Shown: piece after piece, positions 39,062 through 48,249 of the stretch
Layout: each line of letters opens with the position of its first letter
Position numbering within the stretch: the stretch's first letter is position 1
Origin: Arthrobacter cavernae
GTDB lineage: Bacteria; Actinomycetota; Actinomycetes; Actinomycetales; Micrococcaceae
Reading direction: 5' to 3'
DNA length: 64,000 nucleotides
Assembly (NCBI RefSeq): GCF_017368795.1
Contig: NZ_JAFNLL010000045.1
Location: 1 to 64,000, forward strand
Position numbers and translations under genes: made by a program
Notes under the pieces: generated by a model
Databases searched by the model: none
What the model saw: the letters and a program-made list of their open reading frames with translations, nothing else
What the model was told of the DNA's origin: nothing

Positions 39062-39613
39062 TCAGCCGGCCTTGCCCGGCAGACGGTAGTGCAATTCCAC
39101 CGCGGCACCTCCCACGGTGCGTGAGGACAGCAACTCAAGCGGCGCCGTCGGGCCGTCCAGCGGCAGCAGCCGCTTTCCGGAGCCCAGCACCACGGGGATG
39201 ATGGTCACGATCATTTCGTGCAGCAGCCCGGCGTTGGCGAACTGCGCCACGAGGTCCCCGCCGCCGACGAGCCACACGTTCTTCGCGCCGGCGTCCGCAA
39301 GCAGGTCGGGGGCAAACTCGCGGACGTCCCCGCGGACGAAGGTGATGTCCGCGCCCGCCGGAGCCCCATGCTCATGATGGGTGAAAATCCAGCACGGGAT
39401 GCCCGGGTAGGGCCACTTCCCGGCCTCGTGCTTCATGAGCCAGCGGAAGGTGTCCCCGCCCATGGCGATGCAGCCGACGCCGGCCATGAACGCCTCGTAG
39501 CTTTCGTTGACGCCCTCCACCCGGTCGAACTGGAGCAGCCAGCCGAGGTCGTCGTCCTCGGTGGCGATGAAGCCGTCGATGGTGGAGGCTACGTAATACT
39601 GGAAAATCGACAT
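39062..39613 (-). CDS. RibD C-terminal/dihydrofolate-reductase-like reductase
   Basis: 183-residue single-domain protein of the RibD_C family: FQYYVASTIDGFIATEDDDLGWL at the start, the NADPH-binding VWLVGGGDLVAQFANAGLL and VVLGSGKRLLPL near the end. Such proteins reduce small substrates with NADPH but lack the deaminase of true RibD. Substrate unknown. TAGTCT lies 6 bases before the ATG, so it is probably leaderless. Confidence 0.88.
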   Translation of the reverse strand: MSIFQYYVASTIDGFIATEDDDLGWLLQFDRVEGVNESYEAFMAGVGCIAMGGDTFRWLMKHEAGKWPYPGIPCWIFTHHEHGAPAGADITFVRGDVREFAPDLLADAGAKNVWLVGGGDLVAQFANAGLLHEMIVTIIPVVLGSGKRLLPLDGPTAPLELLSSRTVGGAAVELHYRLPGKAG

Positions 39614-39619
39614 GGGGCC

Positions 39620-39625
39620 AGACTA
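39620..39625 (-). promoter_or_regulatory. -10 box of the RibD-like gene, leaderless
   Basis: TAGTCT on the minus strand, then GGCCCC and the ATG. Confidence 0.5.
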
Positions 39626-39730
39626 GCCAGTCCGCGGCCGGGTTCCCATACTCCACGCGGACACTGTCGTCATCGCGCAGCTTGGCCCGGCCCGGGGCGG
39701 GCGGGGCCATGGCGGGGCTTCCTGCGGGGG

Positions 39731-39948
39731 CTACTTCCCGAAGTACGGAACGATCAGGTAGATGCCGAACAGCACTCCGGCCCCGCAGACAGCGAAGCAC
39801 GCGTAGGCGAGGGAGCGCAGAAGCCCGGGAGCCTTCTGCTGGGCATCGCCGGCAATGGCCGTGAGGCGCACACCCAAGGAGTACAAAGCCACCAGGGTCA
39901 CGGCGGAGAAGAGCGTCACGCCTGCAACCTGGAGTAATTCCAACCACT

Positions 39949-39952
<4 letters not shown>
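39731..39952 (-). CDS. Small two-helix membrane protein, PiT partner
   Basis: 73 residues with two hydrophobic helices (about residues 8-30 and 47-68) and a short polar loop containing GDAQQKAPG. Not recognised as a named family. Its GTG start overlaps the phosphate transporter stop by 3 bases (GTGA), so the two are translated together; a role in assembly or control of the transporter is likely but unproven. Confidence 0.75.
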
Positions 39953-41145
<1,193 letters not shown>

Positions 41146-41212
41146 CTGTTGCCCAATCTGCAGAGTCGACGTTCAGCAGTTCCACTTCCCCGCGCCTGCC
41201 ATGCACAGCATT

Positions 41213-41234
41213 GTTCAGCCATTGTTCAACTGGA
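41213..41234. promoter_or_regulatory. PHO-box-like direct repeat upstream of pit
   Basis: GTTCAGCCATT (41213-41223) is followed by GTTCAACTGGA (41224-41234), two 11-base direct repeat units that begin with GTTCA, and another GTTCA begins at 41171. The streptomycete PhoP box is built of 11-base GTTCACC repeats. The match is partial. Confidence 0.35.
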
Positions 41235-41313
41235 TGTACTAGCGGAATTCATTCTGGCGGGCCTGAAACCTCAAGAATCCTACGTGCCACATCCGGCATG
41301 GCCAAACAACGGA

Positions 41314-41826
41314 TCAGCCCAGAAACTCCCGGATCGCCGCCAGTTCGCGGCGCCGCAGTCCCCGCCGGGGGTCCGGTGAGATCCAAAGCACACGGCCGGG
41401 CTGGAATTCGGCCCAGGAACGCGCCGCGGCCTCATGGTCCAGCTGGTCGTCCACCCAGACGATGCGTTCAGCCCCGCGCGCCTCAACGTCCCTCCGCAGC
41501 GCGTCCAGTTTCCACCATTCGGCGGAATCATCCCAGCCCGCACTGGACAGCACCGGCCAGCGCTCGCCGTGGAGGCCGATCGCCGGGCACAGGAACTGGG
41601 GAGCCAGCCACTCCCAGGTGGTCAGCCAGACAAACCTGGCGGCCGGGTGCAGGGCCAGCTCGTTGAGTTCGGTGACCATCTCGGCGGCATACACGACGTC
41701 CAGGATGCCGGCGTCGGCGATCTTCCATGCAGTACCCCAGTCCGTGGTCCCCAGCGGGCCGAAGGGGTTCACGACGCCGTCGACGTCCAGGTACAGGGAA
41801 ACAGTGGGCTCGGACTTAGCGGGCAC
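41314..41826 (-). CDS. HAD-domain protein (small, Swiss-Army-Knife RNA-repair type)
   Basis: 170 residues. SLYLDVDGVVNPFG is HAD motif I (DxDG), FVWLTTWEWLAPQF carries motif II Thr, and RIVWVDDQLDHEA carries motif IV acidic pair; no cap domain. The pattern fits the stand-alone HAD domain family related to RNA-repair proteins. Function unproven. The GTG at 41826 is chosen because GGAGG lies 8 bases upstream. It is the first gene in a short run read away from kynA. Confidence 0.8.
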   Translation of the reverse strand: MPAKSEPTVSLYLDVDGVVNPFGPLGTTDWGTAWKIADAGILDVVYAAEMVTELNELALHPAARFVWLTTWEWLAPQFLCPAIGLHGERWPVLSSAGWDDSAEWWKLDALRRDVEARGAERIVWVDDQLDHEAAARSWAEFQPGRVLWISPDPRRGLRRRELAAIREFLG

Positions 41827-41920
41827 GTCACCCCCTCCTGGACATGGCGACAAGCCCAGCGTAAGTCAACAGCCGCTCCGCGAGCCCGGGACCGGCATAT
41901 CAATCGAGCAAAATTCATTC

Positions 41921-41948
41921 TCTTGACGTTCGTCACAAGAATGATAAT
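41921..41948 (+). promoter_or_regulatory. kynA promoter and overlapping palindrome
   Basis: TCTTGACGTTCGTCACAAGA (41921-41940) is an imperfect palindrome (TCTTG...CAAGA), the likely operator. GATAAT at 41943-41948 lies 8 bases before the kynA ATG and is a good -10, giving a nearly leaderless transcript. TTGACG inside the palindrome is only 14 bases from it, too short to be a normal -35. Confidence 0.5.
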
Positions 41949-41956
41949 CTCGGGGA

Positions 41957-42826
41957 ATGGAAAACCCCGCAGTCCACTCCGCCCACAGCGTCCGGCCGCT
42001 CGAAGAATCGGTCCGCACCGACTTCAGCCAGGCGATGTCCTACGGCGGATACCTGGATCTCGACCGGCTGCTGACGGCCCAGCACCCCCTGAGCAAGCCC
42101 GAGCACCACGACGAAATGCTCTTCATCATCCAGCACCAGACCAGTGAACTGTGGCTCAAACTCGTCCTGCACGAGCTGTTGGAGGCCCGCAGGCTGTTCG
42201 ACGCCGACAAGCTCGGCAAGGCGCTCAAGTGCATCGCCCGCGTCAAGGCGATCCAGCGCACCATGACCGAGCAGTGGTCCGTGCTCGGCACGCTGACTCC
42301 GCGCGAGTATTCCGAGTTCCGCGGCTTCCTGGGCAGCTCGTCCGGCTTCCAGTCGCACCAGTACCGGGGTGTGGAGTTCCTCCTGGGCAACAAGAACCGG
42401 GACATGCTCCGGGTCTTCGAAAGCGATGCCGTGGCGCACGCTCAGCTCAGCACTCTGCTGGAAGAGCCCACGCTTTACGATGCCTTCCTCGCGGTCCTGG
42501 CGCGCGCCGGCTATGCGGTGCCGACGGAGATCCTGGAGCGGGACCACAGCGAGCCCTGGACCTTCCAGCAGGCCCTGGTTCCGATCTTCCAGGACATCTA
42601 CGAATCGGAAGCGACACCGTGGGGATTCTATGAAGCCTGCGAAGACCTGGTGGACATCGAGGACAACTTCCACGCATGGCGGTTCCGGCACATGCGCACG
42701 GTACAGCGGACCATCGGCTTCAAGGTGGGCACCGGCGGCTCCTCCGGCGTCGACTTCCTCAAGCGCGCCCTGGACCTGACCTTCTTCCCCGAGCTCTACG
42801 CCGTCCGCACCGAGATCGGCAACTAG
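41957..42826 (+). CDS. kynA: Tryptophan 2,3-dioxygenase
   Basis: 289-residue haem enzyme that opens the indole ring of L-tryptophan to N-formylkynurenine. Family segments: MSYGGYLDLDRLL, DEMLFIIQHQTSELWLKL (His near the haem), SSGFQSHQYRGVEFLLGNK, and the C-terminal RHMRTVQRTIGFKVGTGGSSGVDFL (quoted here as GFKVGTGGSSGVDFL). First gene of kynA-kynU-paaX. No good ribosome site; see the promoter at 41921-41948. Confidence 0.97.
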   Translation: MENPAVHSAHSVRPLEESVRTDFSQAMSYGGYLDLDRLLTAQHPLSKPEHHDEMLFIIQHQTSELWLKLVLHELLEARRLFDADKLGKALKCIARVKAIQRTMTEQWSVLGTLTPREYSEFRGFLGSSSGFQSHQYRGVEFLLGNKNRDMLRVFESDAVAHAQLSTLLEEPTLYDAFLAVLARAGYAVPTEILERDHSEPWTFQQALVPIFQDIYESEATPWGFYEACEDLVDIEDNFHAWRFRHMRTVQRTIGFKVGTGGSSGVDFLKRALDLTFFPELYAVRTEIGN

Positions 42827-42868
42827 GCCGCCGCCGGCCAATACCAGCAACCCCATCCCTGGAGAGAC

Positions 42869-44107
42869 ATGAACACCGTGCAGCAAACCCAGCGCCCATC
42901 GTCGGCCGAGCTCGACGCCGCCGATCCCCTCGCCGCCCAGCGCGACGCCTTCTACACCCCCGACGGCGGGCAGCTCGCCGCTTACCTCGACGGCAACTCG
43001 CTCGGACGCCCGCTCAAGGCCACCGCGCAGAACCTGGCAACGTTCGTGGAGGATGCCTGGGGCAGCCGCCTGATCCGCGGCTGGGACGAGCAGTGGATGG
43101 ACGAGCCCACCACCGTGGGCGACCGGATCGGCGAAGTGACCCTGGGTGCCGCAGCCGGCCAGGTCACGATCGGAGACTCCACCTCCGTGATGCTGTACAA
43201 GCTCATCCGCGCGGCAGTGGACTCGCAGCCGGGCCGTGACGAGATCGTGGTTGACCGCGACAACTTCCCCACCGACCGCTTCATCATCGAAGGCATCGCG
43301 GCGGAAAAGGGCGCCACCATCAGGTGGGTCGCCTCCAACCCGGCCAGCGGCGTCCGCACCACGGATCTGGAGGGTCTGCTCGGCGAGCGGACCGCCGTCG
43401 TCGTCCTCAGCCACGTCGCCTACCGCTCGGGCTTCCTGGCGGACGCGCAGGCCATCACCGCCATGGTCAAGGACGCCGGCGCGCTCATGCTCTGGGACCT
43501 GTGCCACTCGGTGGGCTCGGTGCCCCTGGAGCTGGACGCCTGGGGCGTTGACCTGGCCGTGGGCTGCACCTACAAGTATCTCAACGGCGGCCCGGGCTCC
43601 CCCGCGTTCGCCTACGTCAACGCCTCCCGGCAGGACACCCTGCAGCAGCCCATCTGGGGCTGGATGGGCGCCGACAACCCCTTCGGCATGACGGACAGCT
43701 ACACCCCGGCCCAGGGGATCCGCCGCTTCATCACCGGCACGCCGCCCGTCCTGGCCATGCAGCCGCTCAAGGACATGGTGGAACTGATCGCTGCCGTGGG
43801 CATGGAGGCCGTGCGGGAGAAGTCCGTCAAGCTGACCGAGCACGCGGTTGCCCTGGCCGAGGAAATGCTGGTACCGCTGGGCGCCGACATCGTCAGCCCC
43901 CGCAACACGGCAGAGCGCGGCTCGCACATCACCGTTGACCACCCGCTGTTCGGCGACGTCACCCGGAAGCTGTGGGAACAGGGAGTCATCCCGGACTTCC
44001 GTCCCCCGCATGGCCTGCGCATCGGCCTGTCCCCCCTTAGCACCGGCTACGAAGAGCTTGAACTGGGAATCACTGCCATCCGCGACGTCCTCGCCGAACT
44101 CTTGTGA
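42869..44107 (+). CDS. kynU: Kynureninase
   Basis: 412-residue PLP enzyme that cleaves kynurenine to anthranilate and alanine. AYLDGNSLGRPL starts the fold; DLCHSVGSVPLELD holds the cofactor Asp, and the Schiff-base Lys is in GCTYKYLNGGPGSPAFAYV near residue 235. GGAGAG precedes the ATG. The formamidase step (N-formylkynurenine to kynurenine) has no gene in this operon. The stop overlaps the paaX-like start (GTGA). Confidence 0.97.
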   Translation: MNTVQQTQRPSSAELDAADPLAAQRDAFYTPDGGQLAAYLDGNSLGRPLKATAQNLATFVEDAWGSRLIRGWDEQWMDEPTTVGDRIGEVTLGAAAGQVTIGDSTSVMLYKLIRAAVDSQPGRDEIVVDRDNFPTDRFIIEGIAAEKGATIRWVASNPASGVRTTDLEGLLGERTAVVVLSHVAYRSGFLADAQAITAMVKDAGALMLWDLCHSVGSVPLELDAWGVDLAVGCTYKYLNGGPGSPAFAYVNASRQDTLQQPIWGWMGADNPFGMTDSYTPAQGIRRFITGTPPVLAMQPLKDMVELIAAVGMEAVREKSVKLTEHAVALAEEMLVPLGADIVSPRNTAERGSHITVDHPLFGDVTRKLWEQGVIPDFRPPHGLRIGLSPLSTGYEELELGITAIRDVLAELL

Positions 44108-44934
44108 GCGCCGTCCTCGACGACATGGACTCCCGGCCCGGGAGTACGACGTCGTTGCTGCGCACGGTCATCGGCCTGTACCTGCGCGAGGCCGGGGGGT
44201 GGATGGCCACAGCCGGCCTGCTGGCACTGATGGGCGCACTCGGCGTCGACGGCCCGGTGACGCGCACGGCCCTGAGCAGGTTGAAGAAGAAGGAGATCGT
44301 GCTCCCGGCGGTGCGTGACGGCGTCCCGGGGCTCGGCATCACCGACGGTGCCGCGGCCATGCTGGCCCGCGGCGACCGCAGGATTTACAATCCCCGCAGC
44401 ATGTCCGCCGCGGACCGCTGGTGCCTCGTCTCGTTCTCCATCCCGGAGACCGAGCGCGAAAAGCGGCACCAGCTGCGCCGGCGGCTGCACTGGATCGGCT
44501 GCGGGACCGTGGCGGCGGGCCTGTGGATCTGCCCGGATTCACTGCGCGGCGAGGTCGAGGAAATCCTCGATGACCTGGCCCTGCGCGGCATGGCCACGCT
44601 GTTCGTCACCGATATGCCCCTGCCTGGCGGAACCATGCGGGACGCCGCGGCGTCATGGTGGGACCTCGACGCCGTAGCCGGGCTGCACCGCGACTTCATC
44701 CGGCACTGCGGCGGCCTGCCGGCAGCTCCTGCCGGAGCCAGCACGGAAGCCTTTGCCTCGTACGTGCGGTGCATCGACCGCTGGCGGATCATCCCTTACC
44801 TGGACCCCGGCCTGCCGGAGGGGTTCCTGCCCGGGGATTGGCCGGGCAAGGAGGGGATCGGGCTGTTCCAGCGGATCCTCACGGCCTACGCGGGCCCGAG
44901 CGCGGAGTTCGTGAAGGCCACCCTGGGCGCGTAG
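44104..44934 (+). CDS. PaaX-family transcriptional repressor
   Basis: 276 residues in PaaX plan: N-terminal winged helix (residues 15-85, LLALMGALGVDGPVTRTALSRLKKKEIV), central ferredoxin-like domain (RWCLVSFSIPETEREKRHQLRRRLHWIGCG) and a C-terminal helical domain (IPYLDPGLPEGFLPGDWPG). PaaX proteins usually sense aryl-CoA thioesters; this one is translationally coupled to kynU, so it probably controls tryptophan breakdown and may sense an anthranilate or kynurenine derivative. Confidence 0.9.
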   Translation: MSAVLDDMDSRPGSTTSLLRTVIGLYLREAGGWMATAGLLALMGALGVDGPVTRTALSRLKKKEIVLPAVRDGVPGLGITDGAAAMLARGDRRIYNPRSMSAADRWCLVSFSIPETEREKRHQLRRRLHWIGCGTVAAGLWICPDSLRGEVEEILDDLALRGMATLFVTDMPLPGGTMRDAAASWWDLDAVAGLHRDFIRHCGGLPAAPAGASTEAFASYVRCIDRWRIIPYLDPGLPEGFLPGDWPGKEGIGLFQRILTAYAGPSAEFVKATLGA

Positions 44935-44991
44935 CCGGGGTCCTGGGCGTGTGGCCGGCGACGGCATCCGCGCCTTCAGCCCGGAGCGGCG

Positions 44992-45723
44992 TCAGCTGCC
45001 GGCCTTGACCCGCGCGACAAAGCGGAATCGGTCTCCGCGGAAGGCGCTGCGGGTCCATTCCACCGGGACTCCGGCGGCGTCCCGGGCAAGACGGTGGACC
45101 ACCAGCAGGGGCGCGCCCATCTCGATGCCGAGCAGGCGGACCTCCTCGGGACCTGCGAGCGCGGTCTCCACAGTGTCCTCTACGTCGATGATGTGGATTC
45201 CGTAGGCATCGGCGAGTGCTGCGTACAGGGAGCCAGATTTCTCCAGGTTCGCCTTGAACCGCGGCAGCTTTCCGGGCAGGTAGGCGATCTCATGCGCCAG
45301 CGGTTCGCCGTCGATCAGCCGGATGCGCTCCAGCCGGTGAACGGCCTCCCCCTCCGGCACAGCCAGCTTCCCGGCCACCTCCGGCCCTGCTTTCACGGTC
45401 GTGAGGCCAAGGACCCGGGCGTCCGGCCGCAGGCCCTGGGCACGCACGTCGTCGGAGAACGAGGTCAGCTGGCGCACATGGGTCAACTTGGGCGGCGCCA
45501 CGAACGTTCCATGCCCCTGGATCCGGCCGAGTTTTCCTTCGGCCACGAGTTCGCTGATTGCCTGCCGGACCGTGGTGCGTGACGTTTTGTAACGCTCCGC
45601 CAGGGCCCGCTCCGTGGGGATCAGGGTGCCCTGCTGTTCCCCGGCAATGAGCTCGAGAATCTCGGTCTTGAGCAGGTAGTACTTGGGCATCGCGGGTACG
45701 GCTTCGTCGGACATATTGGACAT
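44992..45723 (-). CDS. GntR/HutC-family regulator, DasR/NagR-like
   Basis: 243 residues: winged helix (residues about 15-80, LIPTERALAERYKTSRTTVRQAISELVAEGKL) plus a UTRA ligand domain (VRAQGLRPDARVLG; VHRLERIRLIDGEPLAHEIAYLP). The DasR/NagR group responds to glucosamine-6-phosphate or GlcNAc-6-phosphate. Start taken at 45723 because TTGGCA-17-CTACAA on the minus strand would begin the mRNA there; an ATG at 45714 with AGGA before it is the alternative. Two dre-like operators lie between it and the divergent sugar operon, so it probably represses both. Confidence 0.9.
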   Translation of the reverse strand: MSNMSDEAVPAMPKYYLLKTEILELIAGEQQGTLIPTERALAERYKTSRTTVRQAISELVAEGKLGRIQGHGTFVAPPKLTHVRQLTSFSDDVRAQGLRPDARVLGLTTVKAGPEVAGKLAVPEGEAVHRLERIRLIDGEPLAHEIAYLPGKLPRFKANLEKSGSLYAALADAYGIHIIDVEDTVETALAGPEEVRLLGIEMGAPLLVVHRLARDAAGVPVEWTRSAFRGDRFRFVARVKAGS

Positions 45724-45728
45724 CCTAC

Positions 45729-45757
45729 TTGTAGACAGCAGGATTGGTCTATGCCAA
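45729..45757 (-). promoter_or_regulatory. Promoter of the DasR-like gene
   Basis: TTGGCA (45752-45757) and CTACAA (45729-45734) on the minus strand, 17 bases apart. The -35 lies inside dre-like site 1, fitting autorepression. Confidence 0.4.
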
Positions 45758-45758
45758 T
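45743..45758. promoter_or_regulatory. dre-like operator 1
   Basis: ATTGGTCTATGCCAAT, an inverted repeat close to the DasR-responsive element with core TGGTCTAGACCA. It overlaps the promoter of the regulator. Confidence 0.7.
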
Positions 45759-45766
45759 CTGGTGAA

Positions 45767-45782
45767 GTTGGTCTAAACCAAT
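45767..45782. promoter_or_regulatory. dre-like operator 2
   Basis: GTTGGTCTAAACCAAT, with perfect TTGGT/ACCAA arms. Its centre is 24 bases from that of operator 1. It lies just before a possible promoter of the transporter operon (TTCGGA at 45783, CAATAT at 45806). Confidence 0.75.
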
Positions 45783-45834
45783 TTCGGAGAACCTCCGTAA
45801 ATCCCACAATATTCAACAGATCCAAGGGACAAAG

Positions 45835-47283
45835 ATGTCGATCCTGCAAGACCTCCGGCAAACCCCGCGGCTCGGACTGCTCGTTGGTGGCGCTGCCGCC
45901 ACCATCGGCGTGATCTACGGCTACGACATGTCGAACATCGCCGGCGCGCTGCTGTTCATTGCCAAACAGTTCAACCTCTCCACCTCTGAACAAGAGCTGG
46001 TCACCACCGCGGTCGTTGCCGGCGAAGTCATCGGCGCCTTGGTGGGCGGGTGGCTCTCCAACCGCATCGGCCGCAAGGCCTGCATGGTGGGCCTGGCCGT
46101 AGGTTACGCAGCCTTCGCCATCCTCAGCGCCATGGCGAACGACGTGCCCACGTTGCTCGTCGCCAGGCTCCTGCTGGGCCTGACCATCGGCATCTCCGTG
46201 GTGGTGGTTCCCGTCTTCGTGGCGGAGTCCGCGCCTGCAAAGGTCCGCGGCGCGCTTCTGGTCGCCTACCAGGTGGCCACCGTGTTCGGCATCATCGTCG
46301 GATACCTTGCCGCCTACGCGCTCTCCGGCACGGGATCCTGGCGCTGGATGCTCGGACTCGCCGCCATCCCGGCCGTGATCGTACTCGCCGTGGTGATCAA
46401 GCTTCCCGACACCGCCCGCTGGTACATGATGCGCGGCCGCACCGCGGACGCCCGCCGTACCCTGGCCGCGATCGAGCCCGCAGCCGACGTCGACGCCGAG
46501 TTGTCCGAAATGCAGCGGGCCATCAGCGACGAACGCGGCGGCGGCTTCCGGGAAATGATGCGCAGCCCCTACCTCCGCGCCACGGTGTTCGTCGTCGGGC
46601 TGGGCTTCTTCATCCAAATCACCGGCATCAACGCCGTGGTCTACTACAGCCCGCGCATCTTCGAAGCCATGGGCTTCACCGGCAACGCGGCGCTCCTGCT
46701 GCTGCCCGCCGTCGTGCAGGTGGCGTCCCTGCTGGCGGTCTTCGTGTCCCTTTCGCTCGTGGACCGGCTCGGGCGGCGCCCGGTGCTCCTGACCGGCATC
46801 GGGATGATGGTGGCAGCCAACGTTCTACTGGTCGGCGTCTTCATGGCCGGGCAGAACTTCGGCGGCCTGCTCACCGTGCTCGGCTTCCTGGGCGTCCTGC
46901 TCTTCACGGTCGGCTTCACCTTTGGCTTCGGTGCCCTCGTCTGGGTCTACGCCGGTGAGAGCTTCCCGTCCCGCCTGCGTTCACTGGGTGCGAGTGCCAT
47001 GCTGACGTCCGACCTCGTGGCCAATGTCCTGGTCGCAGCGTTCTTCCTGACCATGCTGCAGCGGCTCGGCGGCGCCGGCACCTTCGCCGTCTTCGGTGTC
47101 CTTGCCGTGCTCGGCTTCTTCTTCGTCCGCAAGTACGCGCCCGAGACCAAGGGCCGCCAACTCGAAGAGATCCAGCACTACTGGGAGAACGGCGGGAAGT
47201 GGCCCGCCTCTGCGGAGCCCACGGCTGCCCCTGATCCGGATCCGACCCGGGCCGACGATCTGGTGCAGGCAGGCCGGCCATGA
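45835..47283 (+). CDS. MFS sugar:proton symporter (sugar porter family)
   Basis: 482 residues, 12 helices. Sugar porter marks: GGWLSNRIGRKACM after helix 2, LVARLLLGLTIGISVVVVPVFVAESAPAKVRG (quoted as VFVAESAPAKVRG), FIQITGINAVVYYSPRIFEAMGF in helix 7, YAGESFPSRLRSLG and PETKGRQLEEI at the end. Usual substrates are hexoses; here the regulator, kinase and SIS enzyme point to glucosamine or GlcNAc. GGGAC precedes the ATG. Overlaps the kinase gene by 4 bases. Confidence 0.92.
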   Translation: MSILQDLRQTPRLGLLVGGAAATIGVIYGYDMSNIAGALLFIAKQFNLSTSEQELVTTAVVAGEVIGALVGGWLSNRIGRKACMVGLAVGYAAFAILSAMANDVPTLLVARLLLGLTIGISVVVVPVFVAESAPAKVRGALLVAYQVATVFGIIVGYLAAYALSGTGSWRWMLGLAAIPAVIVLAVVIKLPDTARWYMMRGRTADARRTLAAIEPAADVDAELSEMQRAISDERGGGFREMMRSPYLRATVFVVGLGFFIQITGINAVVYYSPRIFEAMGFTGNAALLLLPAVVQVASLLAVFVSLSLVDRLGRRPVLLTGIGMMVAANVLLVGVFMAGQNFGGLLTVLGFLGVLLFTVGFTFGFGALVWVYAGESFPSRLRSLGASAMLTSDLVANVLVAAFFLTMLQRLGGAGTFAVFGVLAVLGFFFVRKYAPETKGRQLEEIQHYWENGGKWPASAEPTAAPDPDPTRADDLVQAGRP

Positions 47284-48188
47284 CCCCGGCAGTCCTGGGC
47301 CTGCACATCGGCGGCTCCAAGACCCACGCACTGAAGGCCGAGGCCGGTGCGGACACGGCTGCCAGAGAGGGAGTCGAGCTCACCGAGGACAGCGCCAACC
47401 TCGCCTCGCTCGGGCACCAGCGGGCGGACGCCGTGCTGCGGCGCATCGCCGCCGAACTGGGCGACGGCGTCCAGGCCGTCTGCGCCGGTGCGGCCGGGGC
47501 CGACACGCCCGCCAACCGCGCGGTCCTCGCGGCGCTCCTCACCGAACACTTTCCCGGTGCCAGGGTCGACGTCGTGCATGACACCCGGATCATCCTCGCT
47601 GCTGCCGGGCTGGAGTCCGGGGCCGTGCTGGTGGCGGGCACCGGCTCGGTGGCCTGGGGCCTGACGCCCGACGGGCGTGAGGCCCGCGCCGGCGGCTACG
47701 GCTATCTCCTGGGCGATGAGGGCGGCGGCTACTCCGTAGTCCGCGATGCCGTCCGCGAAACGCTGCGCGAACACTACGCCGGCCTGGAACCGGGCCCCCT
47801 GGCTCAGGCCCTGCTGTCCGCCACCACGAGCGCCGACCCCCTGCAGCTCATGGACCTCTACTACCGGAAGCCCGAGCCACGCTACTGGGCCGGCCTGTCC
47901 TCGCTGGTCTTCGAGCTCGCTGCCGCAGGAGACCGGGAGGCCGCCCACATCGTGGCCGACGCCGCCTACGCCCTGGCTGCCCTGGCCCGGCAGGTCCATG
48001 GCAGCCTGGGCACCGAACTGCCGCTGGTCCTGGCCGGCGGCCTCCTCCTCAAGCACCCTGAACTCGCCGCTGCGGTGGCCCGCAAGCTCGAGCCCGAGGA
48101 CCCCGGGAAGGTCCGGCTGCTGGAGCGGGCCCCGGTCCACGGCGCCGTCGAACTCGCACGCCGGGGACTCGCCCGGGCCGGCGCCTGA
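47280..48188 (+). CDS. BadF/BadG-type sugar kinase (glucosamine or N-acetylglucosamine kinase)
   Basis: 302-residue ASKHA-fold ATPase: LGLHIGGSKTHALKAE is the phosphate-1 loop, VCAGAAGADTPANR and VLVAGTGSVAWGLTPDG the connecting loops, and LVLAGGLLLKHPELA the adenosine region. The family includes N-acetylglucosamine kinases and at least one glucosamine kinase. With no deacetylase gene nearby, free glucosamine is the more economical substrate, but the sequence cannot decide. Overlaps the transporter stop (ATGA). Confidence 0.85.
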   Translation: MTPAVLGLHIGGSKTHALKAEAGADTAAREGVELTEDSANLASLGHQRADAVLRRIAAELGDGVQAVCAGAAGADTPANRAVLAALLTEHFPGARVDVVHDTRIILAAAGLESGAVLVAGTGSVAWGLTPDGREARAGGYGYLLGDEGGGYSVVRDAVRETLREHYAGLEPGPLAQALLSATTSADPLQLMDLYYRKPEPRYWAGLSSLVFELAAAGDREAAHIVADAAYALAALARQVHGSLGTELPLVLAGGLLLKHPELAAAVARKLEPEDPGKVRLLERAPVHGAVELARRGLARAGA

Positions 48189-48249
48189 GCCGCCCCCCCT
48201 CGAGGAGCCCCCACACACTTTGTCCCTTCCCCATAGACAGACAGGAACC

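Noticed and set aside
41923..41948. TTGACG and GATAAT as a standard -35/-10 pair for kynA
   Set aside because: The spacer is only 14 bases. The -10 is kept, but the TTGACG is better explained as part of the palindrome.
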